Assembly: GCA_021234155.1 (NCBI GenBank)
Contig: JAJEKV010000058.1
Location: forward strand, 135,814 to 199,813
Source: Isoetes taiwanensis
Lineage: Eukaryota; Streptophyta; Lycopodiopsida; Isoetales; Isoetaceae
Length of the DNA: 64,000 nucleotides
Direction: 5' to 3'
Both the position numbers and the translations under genes were made by a program. The stretch's first letter is position 1, and each line of letters starts with the position of its first letter. Shown here in pieces: positions 21,335 to 31,960 of this stretch. A model generated the notes under the pieces. That model worked only from the letters and a program-made list of their open reading frames with translations. It had not been told where the DNA came from and ran no database searches.

Positions 21335-21990
21335 TTGATGCCCATTTTCATTAGAGGCTCTGGAATCACGAGATATCATGAAACTACAAAGTTAAGGAAG
21401 CGAGTCATTATAAGGAGCCGTCAGCCTTCTTCATACCTTGTACGAGCTTACTTGAGTAGCAGCGATGGAGTCCTTCCTAAAAGAATGACTAGCATCTATT
21501 CATCTGAGGAGGAGGCTCATCATTTTAGCATTTAGGGGCGTGGATTTGGGATGCAACACCTAGGAAAATGATTGTATGTATGTTGCGGTCGAGATGAAGT
21601 GGAAGATGAGGCACATACTCTGGTATTGACTTATCATCATATCCCAGTGCATTCTTTCCTCTTCATCAATTACATTTAGCATTGTTGAATACTTCATTTC
21701 AGCTTATTTGAGGTACTTGCTTGATGTCTTAGCCATTGAAGATATTGAGGATACAAGCGTGCCCCGATCTCATCATAAACATTCGCGGCATGGCGGTATT
21801 TTTCCTACTAAGGTTTTCCCTCGAAAACTCAAAAGGGCCGGGTTTTATGGCAGTAGTAAAATTGAAGTGCTACATGCACCTACTTTTGGCATTTATTGCT
21901 ACATATTGTATTGTATCCCATAGGCCAATTGGTCTCCGAGGACATTAAACACTAATTCAATTCAATTCAATTATTTTCCATTGATGACTT
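21335..21990 (+). mobile_element. LINE 3' end: C-terminal zinc-finger part of ORF2 and 3' tail
   Basis: The + strand reads VCCGRDEVEDEAH at 21,578-21,617, followed by HIPVH and FHQL-type sequence. This is the C-terminal region of LINE ORF2 proteins, where a Cys-rich finger of the type 'C..CG.g.VEDE.H.L..C..y' follows the RT. Downstream is a 3' untranslated tail with TTTTCCCTCGAAAACTC, TTTATTGCTACATATTG, CCCATAGGCCAATTGGTCTCC and a terminal (AATTC)n run at about 21,955-21,972. The same tail occurs at 44,905-45,235 (+) and 27,608-27,830 (-). 5'-truncation is typical for LINEs. Confidence 0.65.
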
Positions 21991-24900
21991 GTCATTTGCA
22001 AGTTCTCAACTAATACGTAATCTAGGAGTTCAAAACTTAGAAATTAAATGTCTTTGTTGGATTGTTTACCAATAGCATTGTATAACTCCTTCCCTACCTT
22101 TTGGTGGTGAAGCCAGATAGAACCCACCAACATTTCAATTGTCCATGTAGCTAGTCACAACTGACCATTAGATAGATAGATAGATAGTATTTTCCTTTTT
22201 CTTCATTGAAATCAACTCCTTTATAAGAACATGCAACATATTATGTATGGGGATACGACCCTTAAACAACCAAATTATTTCATGTATAGATTATATAAAC
22301 TAATTTGACATGTATGTTTAATACGAGAGAGACCATGGCCTCAAATAGGGTTAAACAATGTCGACATATTCTTGAGTCCTTTCCTTGATTTTTTGTATCC
22401 AAGTTGATTCCAACAAAGGGATATGTATCCAATGCTTGAGACTGTCGTACAACTCTCCATTAGGACACCTAATGTCCCAAAATGGTATGTAGGCGTTTAC
22501 GAGTCAACATCATGCCTAGAAGTATTTTTAGGGGCTTAACATCGAACCTTCAAGTTGCGAGGTATATTAACTCATGATGCACAATATTATATTAGTGGGA
22601 TAGATGAAATATCTTCTTTTTGTAGTGTGCTAAATTTTTGTTGGATGTTTTACATATTGCTAACTTCCAATCTATATAGGGACACACAGAAATGGCTACT
22701 TAGTTTTTTTTTTTTTTCTAGTCAAAATTTTGGAACATTTTACATTTGTTGCGTTCTATAGATTTCTATAGTAGAATAGGCAATGGGAAATACATGAGCA
22801 TGACACCCTATGGAACAAAAATAGCCGTAGTTTGCGCTCCTCAATGTCAGCAGCTGCCTCAATGGGAAGATGCTTTATAATAGCCTTATTTCCACCATAC
22901 TAAATATCCAAACAATTTGAGAGTGTCATGTATCTAAAACCATGTACATATATAAAGATAAAAGCATCATGTTACTCACATATTTTGAATTCGAATCCTC
23001 CATATCCAATTCCTGCGAAAATAGGACTGTTAAAGCCAAACCATGAGTGAGTTCAATTTATCTTGTACAAAATAATCTTGGAAGATAACTCCAAGTCCCA
23101 TGGCATCTCAAGGTCTAGACAGCTAATGTTTCCAAGTAATGTGAAGAGTGCAAAATTCCCTGGCATCAAGCTGAAAATGAGTGCCTGTTTCCAAATACAT
23201 GTCTGAAATGTAGAGGCCATTCTCAATCTCTGGGGTATGTAGGTTGGTGCTGTAACATCAGATTTTGTTAAATTTTAGGACTTTGGCTTCTCGCTTGTAG
23301 AAACACTTCACATTCAACCCACCGGAGCAGCTTTTCAATCTAAATGCTTCAGCAAGGGCACATTTACAAGTTCAGCCAGGGCTGAACCTGTTACTATTAG
23401 CACAACTTAAGCAGCAAATTTGCAGTGGCGAGGACCGATCATACCTGGAATAGCATCAATCCAGACATTCACCGGAGGTGCAAATTTTCTAGATACAAGC
23501 ATTTGCAAGGTCCAGATGCGGAAAATAAGAGCGATAGAGCAAGTTTTGAGTGGCAATACTTCGTCTGACGCCGGTAAATCATACCCCGAAGATGTGAATC
23601 TGGAGAGAAGCCCTTTTCAAAACCAAAACATCATTTTTCGCCATGCCCATCTGCAAAGCATATTTTCTTGCTGGCAGAAATTATATCAATGACCTAAGGC
23701 AAGTGAAAGAATAGACAAAACAGGATATTTTTTCCATACCGGAAGGATCGAAGGCATAATCTTTGCGTTCTTGGAGTAAGCTGGGCGCAAGTATTGAAGC
23801 ATTGCGCCATTGCTTAGAAACTGAAGAGAAATTTGTGGCAATAGCAGGATCAACATGAAAAAATTACGAAATCAGGTGTAGAGCCAAAGCGTCTACCCGT
23901 AGTAGGGAACTCGTTTGGTTAGGCATTTGCCAAAGACTGATGCAAGGACCGCCATAGCCGTTTTAAAAGGGATGCCGGACCTAGGCAGCGATTAACTGTT
24001 GTGAAAATGGAATAAAAGAGATACACTAGTCCACAAGTATGACATCTCTTATCTTCTTTTTCTTTTTCTTTTTTGGCCCATAGGTTTGTTTCTTTGGCGC
24101 AAAGTTATCAACACTCAATTAATTTATTAAATTAATTTGCTTGATTACTGTTATGCGCCCACATTACCTTTCATTTACGCGTCATGGACGTCCTTCAGGC
24201 GATGCTAGTGCTTTCCGGAAAGGTATAGCAGCGTCGATCTTTCAGGCCGATTCTCGGAAGATGCGGTAGGGTAATGTATTAGGCACAGTGATGCATAAAG
24301 ACCCCAAGAATAAAAGCAATTTCTACGTCATGCCGCTAGCACAAAGCAGAGCCCAATGGCCTATGCAGGTACGTTTCCTGTAATAAGAAGTGAAAATGTA
24401 TCGCCACACTTAGAGATGAAGTATGTGGACCAAGGGAAATTTATCTCCATACTTAGAAGATATTTTGTGATGAGGGCATTGATTGCATCCTTAATAGAAC
24501 CATTAATGGATATAATATGGGCACGCAATCATGCTATTACTACTATTCCAAGGAGGATTTGAAGATTCAGCATTGTTGAGGAGAATATATAATCCTTAAG
24601 TATAATGCGGAGTACACTTTCCAAATACTTCGTGGAATCATGTTGGAGGCCTTATGTCTATGAGCTTGTATCATTGAGTACTCAAAGAAGTATAGAATCA
24701 GACCCTAGAGTCATGTCTCCCACAGGTTTCAAGATAGAGAAATCTAGTAGATAAGATGCATCACAAAGAATATGGCATAGAAGATAAGATTTAGCCTCCA
24801 TTTCTTGTCCCGAGCTAAAGGATAAAGATTCTTCTATATAATCTTATGTGTGGTCGGCACAAGAAAAGAGGCATTTAGATTCTTAAGTTTGCAATTATTT

Positions 24901-25150
24901 AAACTGATTATGATGGGCACGTAGAATAGTTTGTTTGGGGTCCATAATCATAGAAGAACAAAGCCGCCTGTAGCCTTTTTTTACTCTAATAAAGTGATGC
25001 TAGTGAATAATACCCACTACAGAGATTTTATTGGTCACGAGGAGATGCCCACCCACATTTTGTGCACACTAGCCCACACATGTACACGAAGCTACCATAT
25101 ATTTCCTATGTAAGCATGGCTGGGCAAGCATACGCACATGCATCACATCC
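21990..25150. other. 3.2 kb without recognisable genes
   Basis: The sequence holds a short (GATA)n run at about 22,166-22,186, an 11-base T run at about 22,706 and scattered short frames. The longest (23,420-23,692, 90 codons, +) continues upstream in an open reading with one stop. It is not recognisable. I see no repeat boundaries. Confidence 0.4.
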
Positions 25151-25159
25151 ACTAGCATC

Positions 25160-25830
25160 CATACTAATCCCATCGATCCGGACAGCCAGTTCATGCATTC
25201 TAGAATAGGAAGCTGAGCATGCATGTCGCATGCGTATAGCATGCCTTTTAAGTTGGGAGTTAAGCTATTTTAATTTGTGATTACATCCAGCGTCTCGCTC
25301 CGGTAGCTTCCTCTTCTCTCGGCCGATCACGCTATTATAACTTTGAACCCACCTCCCCTTTGCTGTTTTACATTTGTGGCAGCGCATTGACCCGACCCCT
25401 CTATTTGAAGAAGTTTTGTTTTATTATTCCATTGGCATCGGTGATGACCCCTCCACTCACAGGAGGTTTGTTTTGTCAAATTTTTGTGTTGAATTGATGT
25501 CTTGCGGGTATATAGGTTGGCTGGCTGACATCTGTTTTCGACACCATTTAGCAGGTTTTGGGGCTTGATTTCTGCCTTCACGTTTGTCCAAGCCCCTTGC
25601 GAGAGGCTATCCACTGGGTTTTCCTCGAAAAGCTTAGAGAGGAAGCCGAGGGATTTTTAATCCGGTGATAAGCTTTGCGTGAGGAATACGCCTACGACCA
25701 AACATCTATTAGCATTGTATTTTATGGGGTCCAAATGATATGGTGGATATTCCCTTTATTTGTTGCAATGGGTAGTCGCGTAATGATAAGGCTACCCACT
25801 ATCCGTTAGCCAGAAAATCTGGCGAGATGA
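25160..25830 (+). repeat. Dispersed 600-bp repeat with terminal hairpin, copy A
   Basis: It aligns with copies B (60,850-61,430) and C (61,690-62,305). Shared blocks, in order, are ATCCCATCGATC, a purine/pyrimidine-alternating GCATGCATG zone, TTTGAACCCACC, GACCCGACCCCTCTATTTG, AAGTTTTGTTTT, GGAGGTTTG, TTTTGGGGC, TCCAAGCCCC, TTTTCCTCGAAA, TTTAATCCGGTGATAA, ACATCTATTAGCATTGTATTT, GGGGTCCAAATGATAT. The last block is followed by a stem GGGTAG (25,770) / CTACCC (25,792). The TTTTCCTCGAA and TTTAATCC..GATAA blocks are reminiscent of some plant copia LTRs, so a solo LTR is one possibility. No coding sequence is seen. Confidence 0.7.
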
Positions 25831-27600
25831 ATGAGAGCTTCAGTCTATCTAGAATGCACCGCTTTTATTCACAAATTGAGTCTTCTTATCCATCACAATC
25901 CTTTCCCTAAGTCCTTTATTCAAATCAATTCTATGTGTTGTCCACCATTTTGGAAATTACACGACATGACTTCTCTAGTCTAGTAGTAAAATGATGAATG
26001 CGAGGTATATATATTAGGGAATCTACCTCATGAGAGGATTCTGCCAAAGAATGTTCTGAGGTGGTGCATGAGTGTCAAAGCTGCGAGTGTGTTGCTAAAG
26101 GATATTCTGCGGAGAATTTTAGTGAGGAAGATTTTTTGACATAATATAATGACGCATTTAATTTATGAACAACTGAGAATTTCATATTTGGCAAGGCATG
26201 GCGGCATGGGGTATTTCTCTTGGTAATTAGAAAGGAAACACATACTTATTGCAATCAAGAAAGAGCTCCGCATATGCTGCTTTCCACGATCTACAAACTT
26301 GCATATTTGGTATGTCATTCAAATCCAAGTACTTCTTCACAGTAAGAGGTTCAATGGTAAAGGTATCAACACTGATTTAGGCATATTCCCAGTTTCCTGG
26401 GTGATTCTCGATTGCTAAAGCAATCTATGGTGGAGAAATAATAGCTTCCTGATTGAAAAGAACTTCAGTACTGCATTCATATTTCTTCCTCCTAAACACT
26501 TTTTCTTTTATTTTCTCCTTATTATCTTTACCTGCACTTTCTGTAATATATCCCCAAAGCCACCATAACCAAGCTTCTTGCGCACATTTTCATCTTCAAT
26601 CCCTTTGAATACACTCTCTTTTAAGTCCTTGCCTTGCACTAGTTTCCATCTTGATCTACAAACGTGCACATTTGGCATGTCATTCAAAATGTAGGCTGGA
26701 TTTAAAAATAAACACAAAACAAACATAAATAATGCAACAACCATATGTTTTGAAGCTCAGAGCCACATGATCTCGATGCTCAAGCAACGAATCTTGAACA
26801 TCGTCTCTTGCACTAGGTAATTCAGATAGTGATGGCACCTTGATAGCTGTCGTATGCTTCCGTATGCGATTTTTATTAGTAGGTGCTTGGCAGACAACAA
26901 GGCTCAAATCTAGAAAGACCATCACGACCCAATCCTTAAATACAGACTGCAAAGAATAGTAATTACTTGTGCATGCAATCTCGAATCAAGAAGAATGGTC
27001 GAGCTGACACCTATCCAAATCCATAAATGTAAGAAAGGAATCGACTGAAGAAAAGTGGGCATCTGCTAAAAGCGAGTATCTTCTCCCCACATAGTAGCAT
27101 AGAACACATAACCAAGATCACATTTTTTGCAAGTTGTCCATACCACAGGCTCCTCTTAAAGACGCTGCGACATGGAGGTTCCACCCGATCACATCGGTTT
27201 GCTGGTTTGAAGCTTCGACTGCTTGAGGCGATGGGCAGAATGACTGGCTACAGCCAGTTTAGGCCAGTCATGTAGAATATCTGCAAATATTTTGGAATAT
27301 ACCTGACACGTTCTTCATTCTCACACAAGTGAGGGCTTGCCCTTAGGGGCAATCCAAAAAGTGGGTATCCATTGACTGAGGAATAGAAACACAAGTAGGA
27401 AGAGATACACAAATTCGAGGACCATTGATAATAGTATACCCAACCCCTAGGCAATAGCAGTTATAAAATCAAACACTTGCAATTCTAGTGGGAAATCCTC
27501 AAATGAAAGCCAAAAAGGCATGTACAATGGATACTTAGCAAAACTCCAAGAGAATAAACCTGATATAGTAGATAATGTCCCCAAGAATAGAGTAGTTAGA
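25830..27600. other. Unassigned stretch with a divergent direct repeat
   Basis: Two similar blocks, GATCTACAAACTTGCATATTTG at about 26,287 and GATCTACAAACGTGCACATTTG at about 26,653, are followed in each case by GTATGTCATTC/GGCATGTCATTC. On the - strand they encode LNDIPNMQVCRS and LNDMPNVHVCRS. This could be a duplicated exon, but no family is recognisable. The rest has no features I can support. Confidence 0.35.
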
Positions 27601-27607
27601 ATAGGTT

Positions 27608-27830
27608 TTTTTAGCGTCCACGGAGACTGATTGGCCTATGGGACCCAAACAAAAAGAGGCGACAAAGCCTATTAACGTGAGTTAAAACCAGCCGAGAAGG
27701 GTTCGAGAAAAACCTTAAGCGATAATAAAGTATCTTTTTGCCTTGTTGGCCTGGTATATAGAACGAGTTCAATGCAGTCGAGGAGGACTGGCGAATCCAG
27801 GTACCCATAACCTCACGGAGGTATGACTAA
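27608..27830 (-). mobile_element. LINE 3' tail (third copy)
   Basis: The - strand reads TTTTTCTCGAAC, TTTGTCGCCTC, GGGTCCCATAGGCCAATCAGTCTCCGTGG and then GCTAAAA. This matches the LINE tail at 21,800-21,950. The (AATTC)n end is missing. Upstream on the same strand (to about 27,980) GAIDERHALQT may be the remains of the zinc-finger part of ORF2. Confidence 0.5.
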
Positions 27831-29250
27831 CAAACCCATTATTCAACAACTCAATACAACCGTTGGCGAGGGCACTAGTAGCGAACATACAGCTCTCCGG
27901 ATATGGAGCAGCAATGAAGGTCTGGAGGGCATGACGTTCATCAATGGCGCCCGGTGTAGCAGCAGAGCCTTTGCACAAGCGGGGGCTGGTGGTCAGAGTC
28001 GCTACTGTCCGATTAATGCATTCAATGGAAAATGGGTAACCAAGTCACGGATCCACGTTCCTCAGCGGCGATAATCCATCCTGCTGGAGCAGCCCCCTTG
28101 GTTCTCACGTCTACAAGTCACGGTTTGGAAGATGGCCATTATTGCCAACCCATTACAAATATCAGGTCAAAGATGCTACCCGGCAACAACAATGGATGCC
28201 ATAGTGCGAATATGGTTGTCGTCGATATCCTTGACCAAGCCACCTCTGCTTGAGTTTAAACGCAAGGCGTCCCTCTGCCCCGAGGGGCTCAAATTTTGGG
28301 ACTGCTTCGGTTCGATGCATGCATTAAAATTAAGCCAAGCAGCATAATAGCAGCAGCTGTTTGTCTTTGCTGTATGTCGTCATATAGATGCGACGCAGGG
28401 CTCCAATCTATCCACATCCAGAATGAGTGTTATAAAAAGTTGCTCACCGGCGTATTGGAAAGTAGCATCTTTGCTATGAAGAGAATCTTGCCAGCTGTCA
28501 TCTTTTGCCGCAGCACCACAAGTAGCGATTTGTACCTCTATTTTGTGCAGCGGGGTGGAGTGCCCCAAGGTTCGCGATAATGTGACAACCCGCCATGTCA
28601 GCTTGCACGCTCATTGAACAGAGAAATGCGGATAGCTGGGAGGTTGGCGATTACATTATGCGTGCATGTTCCACTATCAAGCGCAAATTGAAGAGTCAAA
28701 CATGACCACGAAGATATTGTTATGTTTATTAAAGCGTTTCAAAACACATACTGACGGAGAACTCTGAAGGTGATTTTTAGCCAGAATCCAACTCTCCTGA
28801 GATCAAGAAACTGCGTAGTGAACTGACAAACAACTGCATGAGACATAAGGTTCTGAACATATTGGAAATGAACATTATGATCAATTTTGACAATTCATAG
28901 GCCAGCCTATGTAAAAGCATTTGAACACTGCTATGCCTCATAGAATACACACTGAGGAGGCAAGTAAACATCCACACGATCATCTTTTGCTCGTAACTTA
29001 TTTACATATGAGCTCTATTCTTTCTTGTTATTCTATAGCATGATATGCAATGCATCGGAGACACGAGCAGATTGCACACTGGATGTGAAATCATGTTTGA
29101 TCCAATCACTAAATTGTGTAGAAGCTCTAGCCACTGCATCAGAAGAACCCCAAGGAGAAGGAGGACAAGCACATACCAGTGATAGATGAAAGCGGAGACA
29201 ACTGATGAAATGTCTTTCACCGGTGACTTCTATTTGAAGTAAGATAAAGC
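27830..29250. other. Stretch without secure features
   Basis: Several frames of 62-94 codons occur on both strands at 27,823-28,580, none recognisable. Part of this may belong to the - strand LINE whose tail is at 27,608-27,830. From 28,600 to 29,250 I see nothing. Confidence 0.35.
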
Positions 29251-30075
29251 GCGGAGTTAATCGTGGAAAACATTGAAGGTTAGAGAGCCCTCATGGATCT
29301 GCAAAATGCTATACAGGTTATATAAGACATGCTTAGATTAACTGACATCGTCAGGCCAACCTGTCAACAATAGTATTGGGGTCTATCAGGGATTCCCACT
29401 CTCTCTGGCACTATTTGATCTCTATATTAACCAGTTAAAAGGTTCTCTTGTTGAACATGTAGGTGGCGGAGCTTAGCTCGTGCACCAAATCATTAGGAAG
29501 CTCATATACACCGACAATGTGGACCTCTTAGTTTACATCCCGATGACATACAATAGGATTTGGATGCCTTGGATAGTTTTTGTTGGGTCACTAAGATGCG
29601 TGCTATGTGTCCAATAAAGGTCACAGAATAGATCTATCCTCTGGCCGATGGCCTCTCCTTCCTTATCCAGGAACCAAAGAGCGCGAAGGGGTGGCATCCA
29701 CTACATGTATTTGGGAGTCGGTGTTTTTCCTATTACATATTAAAATACTTCTATTTGACTATGCATGACAGTGGTTGGAAGGCACTGTGTATACAATGCA
29801 AAATAACAGTTACAAAGCAGAGTTGTATGACTGGGCCAATCAGTTTGAATTCACTTGTTCAAGGTGTTTGTGAAGCCTGTTCTTCTATATGAGGTCAAAG
29901 TATATGGTTCGACGGTATCTCTTGCCACTTGGAATGACTTGGAGTGGGTGCAGGAGGCTTCCTAGCTCAGACACTTGGAGCAAAATCCACAATTTCATTC
30001 AAATTCTTCTGCAAGAGACAAATTTCTTGTCGTTTCAGAGGACCGCACTTGACCACCACATCATCTACTGTTAGA
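29250..30075 (+). pseudogene. LINE reverse transcriptase and C-terminal fragment
   Basis: The + strand reads GVYQGFPLSLALFDLYINQL at about 29,378-29,440 (family pattern: G.rQGcpLSp.LF.lYid.L). GSLVEHVGGGA and IRKLIYTDNVDLL follow at 29,487-29,525, then LDSFCWVTKMRAM at about 29,565. Further on come YDWANQFEL (about 29,828), KPVLLYEVKVYGS-type sequence (about 29,875) and AQTLGAKSTISFKF at about 29,960. The catalytic YADD box has become YTDN, losing one aspartate. Stops and frameshifts are present throughout. It faces the - strand LINE starting at 30,480. Confidence 0.8.
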
Positions 30076-30404
30076 AGGTAGTCAGTATGGGCAATGCTCG
30101 TCTCCCCAACCTTACTTATACTGTGGCAATATGTCCACTTCAAAGCCTGCTATAGATTCAAACTGAAGAATCACCATAACTTGAGGCAATACTTCAGTGC
30201 TTGCTTCCTCAGCAAGCTTTGAGATGCTAGTGCCCTGGAGCAGATCAAGACAACACATTATGAGTGCCAGATCAATCTCATACTTGAATGAGGTCCAAAA
30301 CGCTACCTTCATACACATTTGTCTATGAAGAAGTATTTAAAAAATCACCAAGAACTTGATGGTCAAGCATAAACTTTAGCCATTTGGCAAAGAATAAGCC
30401 ACTA

Positions 30405-30433
30405 ATATAATAATAATAATAATAGTAATAATG
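30405..30433. repeat. Short (AAT)n microsatellite
   Basis: About seven AAT units are interrupted by one AGT and followed by AATGTATTATCATGC. The flank matches the larger array at 20,321-20,447. It lies at the 3' side of the - strand LINE at 30,480-31,960, so it could be that element's tail. Confidence 0.8.
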
Positions 30434-30479
30434 TATTATCATGCTCCATTGGATCCTAAGGGACATGAAGCAACAAGTG

Positions 30480-31060
30480 GTGCTATTGTTGTGTTTGAAG
30501 CAGGAAATCTCTATGAAATTCCACCGATTTCATATAACAACCTAGTAATTTAGGATTTAATGATAACAAAGAGTGAAAATTTAGCTGACATATACCATAT
30601 TGGTCTCGTATGTGCTGATATGCCGAGCATTTTAAGAAAACATGATTCTCATCTTCCACTTTGCCTGTTCTACAGATGTCACAAGTCATGTCCTCTCGGA
30701 TCAACTTACTCCAACGTTCTGTCTCTACTTTCAAAGAGTGAGATCCAGACCTATAACTTGCAATTGTTCTTCTCATCTATTTAGAGATAGAAGCATACAT
30801 ATCTTGCATGAGCTTGAATGCGGCTAGCTCTCAACATATTCCGCCACTTATCATGTATAAAACTTCTTATACATGTTTTATACACTTCTTCCTGATAAAA
30901 GACCATCCTTGAACCACGTTTTTCCCATAGTCTTCTGACAAATTCTTTTTGAACAATTTCTCGAATACCAATCTCTGAATCCGACCATTTTTCTGCCCTT
31001 ATCCCCCACGGATCAGTCCAATCATGTACTTCTTTGAGCCATCTCGATGGCAAGTTCATT
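30480..31060 (-). pseudogene. LINE ORF2 C-terminal domain with Cys-rich finger
   Basis: The - strand holds LPSRWLKEVHDWTDPWGI (about 31,050) and FVRRLWEKRGSRM, FIHDKWRNMLRASRI (about 30,850). After a frame change it has SGSHSLKVETERWSK and MTCDICRTGKVEDENHVFLKC (about 30,690-30,630). The finger Cys-X2-Cys, VEDE-X-H, Cys is typical of the region after RT in many plant LINEs. It follows the RT at 31,221-31,960 in the correct order. Confidence 0.8.
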
Positions 31061-31220
31061 GCTATTTTTCATAGTCGGATTGCATCCATATCCCTTAATC
31101 TGCTTACAAAATTCATAGTCAAACATAAAGCCTCAGCTTCTAAAGGAAGAAGACCAATCGCAGACGCGATCTGCTTGCGCACACCCAATACCTCTTGAAT
31201 AAATACCTTCAATACTTGTT

Positions 31221-31960
31221 CTATCTGATTCCACATTTTTGCATGCATAGAGGGCCCCCAAATGGGAGCACCATATAAGACGACTGTCTGACTAAGAGTT
31301 TAAACATCTTCTTGAGCTCCCAACTGGAAAAAGAGGCATTGTGACATTTTGACAACGTAGAATATAAAGCTGCCTTACCTCCTATAATACGTTTCCGCAC
31401 ACACTCCTTCCATTTATAGTTTGAGCAAATCTTCAGACCCAGGTATTTATAACAATCCACTTCTTCCAGTCTCTCGCCTTGACATGTGAAAATTGCTTGC
31501 TTTACAGTGCCAATCACCATAATCTTTGTCTTTGAAAGATTTACTTTCATTCTGTGAGAACTACAAAAAGAAAGAATTTAGATTGTTCAAATGTTCTTAT
31601 AGACCTTCTTGGGAATCTGCTATCAGCACTACGTCATCAGCATACAATAATAATTGCACCATAAATCTTCTTAATTTAGTTCCAGCTTGTCCCCTGCTCA
31701 GTAGCCACTCCTCCAACTCATCTATATAAAGCCCGAACAGAGTTGACGATAATGGCATCCTTGCCGAACAGCCATCGTGCTCCAAATCTCATGTGGAAGA
31801 TCAAAAGAGAGCTTGGCTAGTATATCTTCATATAAGTGTGCTATTGCATCCCTCCAGGCCTGTGGAACATCAAGTTGTTCCATTCTTAATATATACTCTA
31901 TTGTAACCATGATGGCTTATGCTACAATGTCTCAAATCATCTATAGAAGAGATGCTAGAG
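31221..31960 (-). pseudogene. LINE reverse transcriptase (YADD intact)
   Basis: Reading down the - strand, EYILRMEQLDVPQAWRDAI (about 31,900) is followed by FDLPHEIW and AVRQGC (about 31,760). One frameshift then leads to PLSSTLFGLYIDELEEWLL (about 31,740) and MVQLLLYADDVVLIADSQEG (31,610-31,665). The catalytic YADD codons are at 31,633-31,644 and are intact. After a further break come MKVNLSKTKIMVIG (about 31,545), VDCYKYLGLKI (about 31,460) and LLVRQSSYMVLPF (about 31,280). This is the best preserved RT in the window. The N-terminal endonuclease and the first RT blocks are missing. Confidence 0.9.

Noticed and set aside
25160-25830. Complete copia element or Helitron for the 600-bp repeat
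   Set aside because: Copia-LTR-like motifs and a terminal hairpin are present. No TG..CA ends, primer site or CTRR terminus could be fixed, so it is left unclassified.
26560-26600. Protein-kinase glycine loop (KLGYGGFG on the - strand)
   Set aside because: The motif is isolated, with no following kinase lysine, HRD or DFG blocks on that strand.
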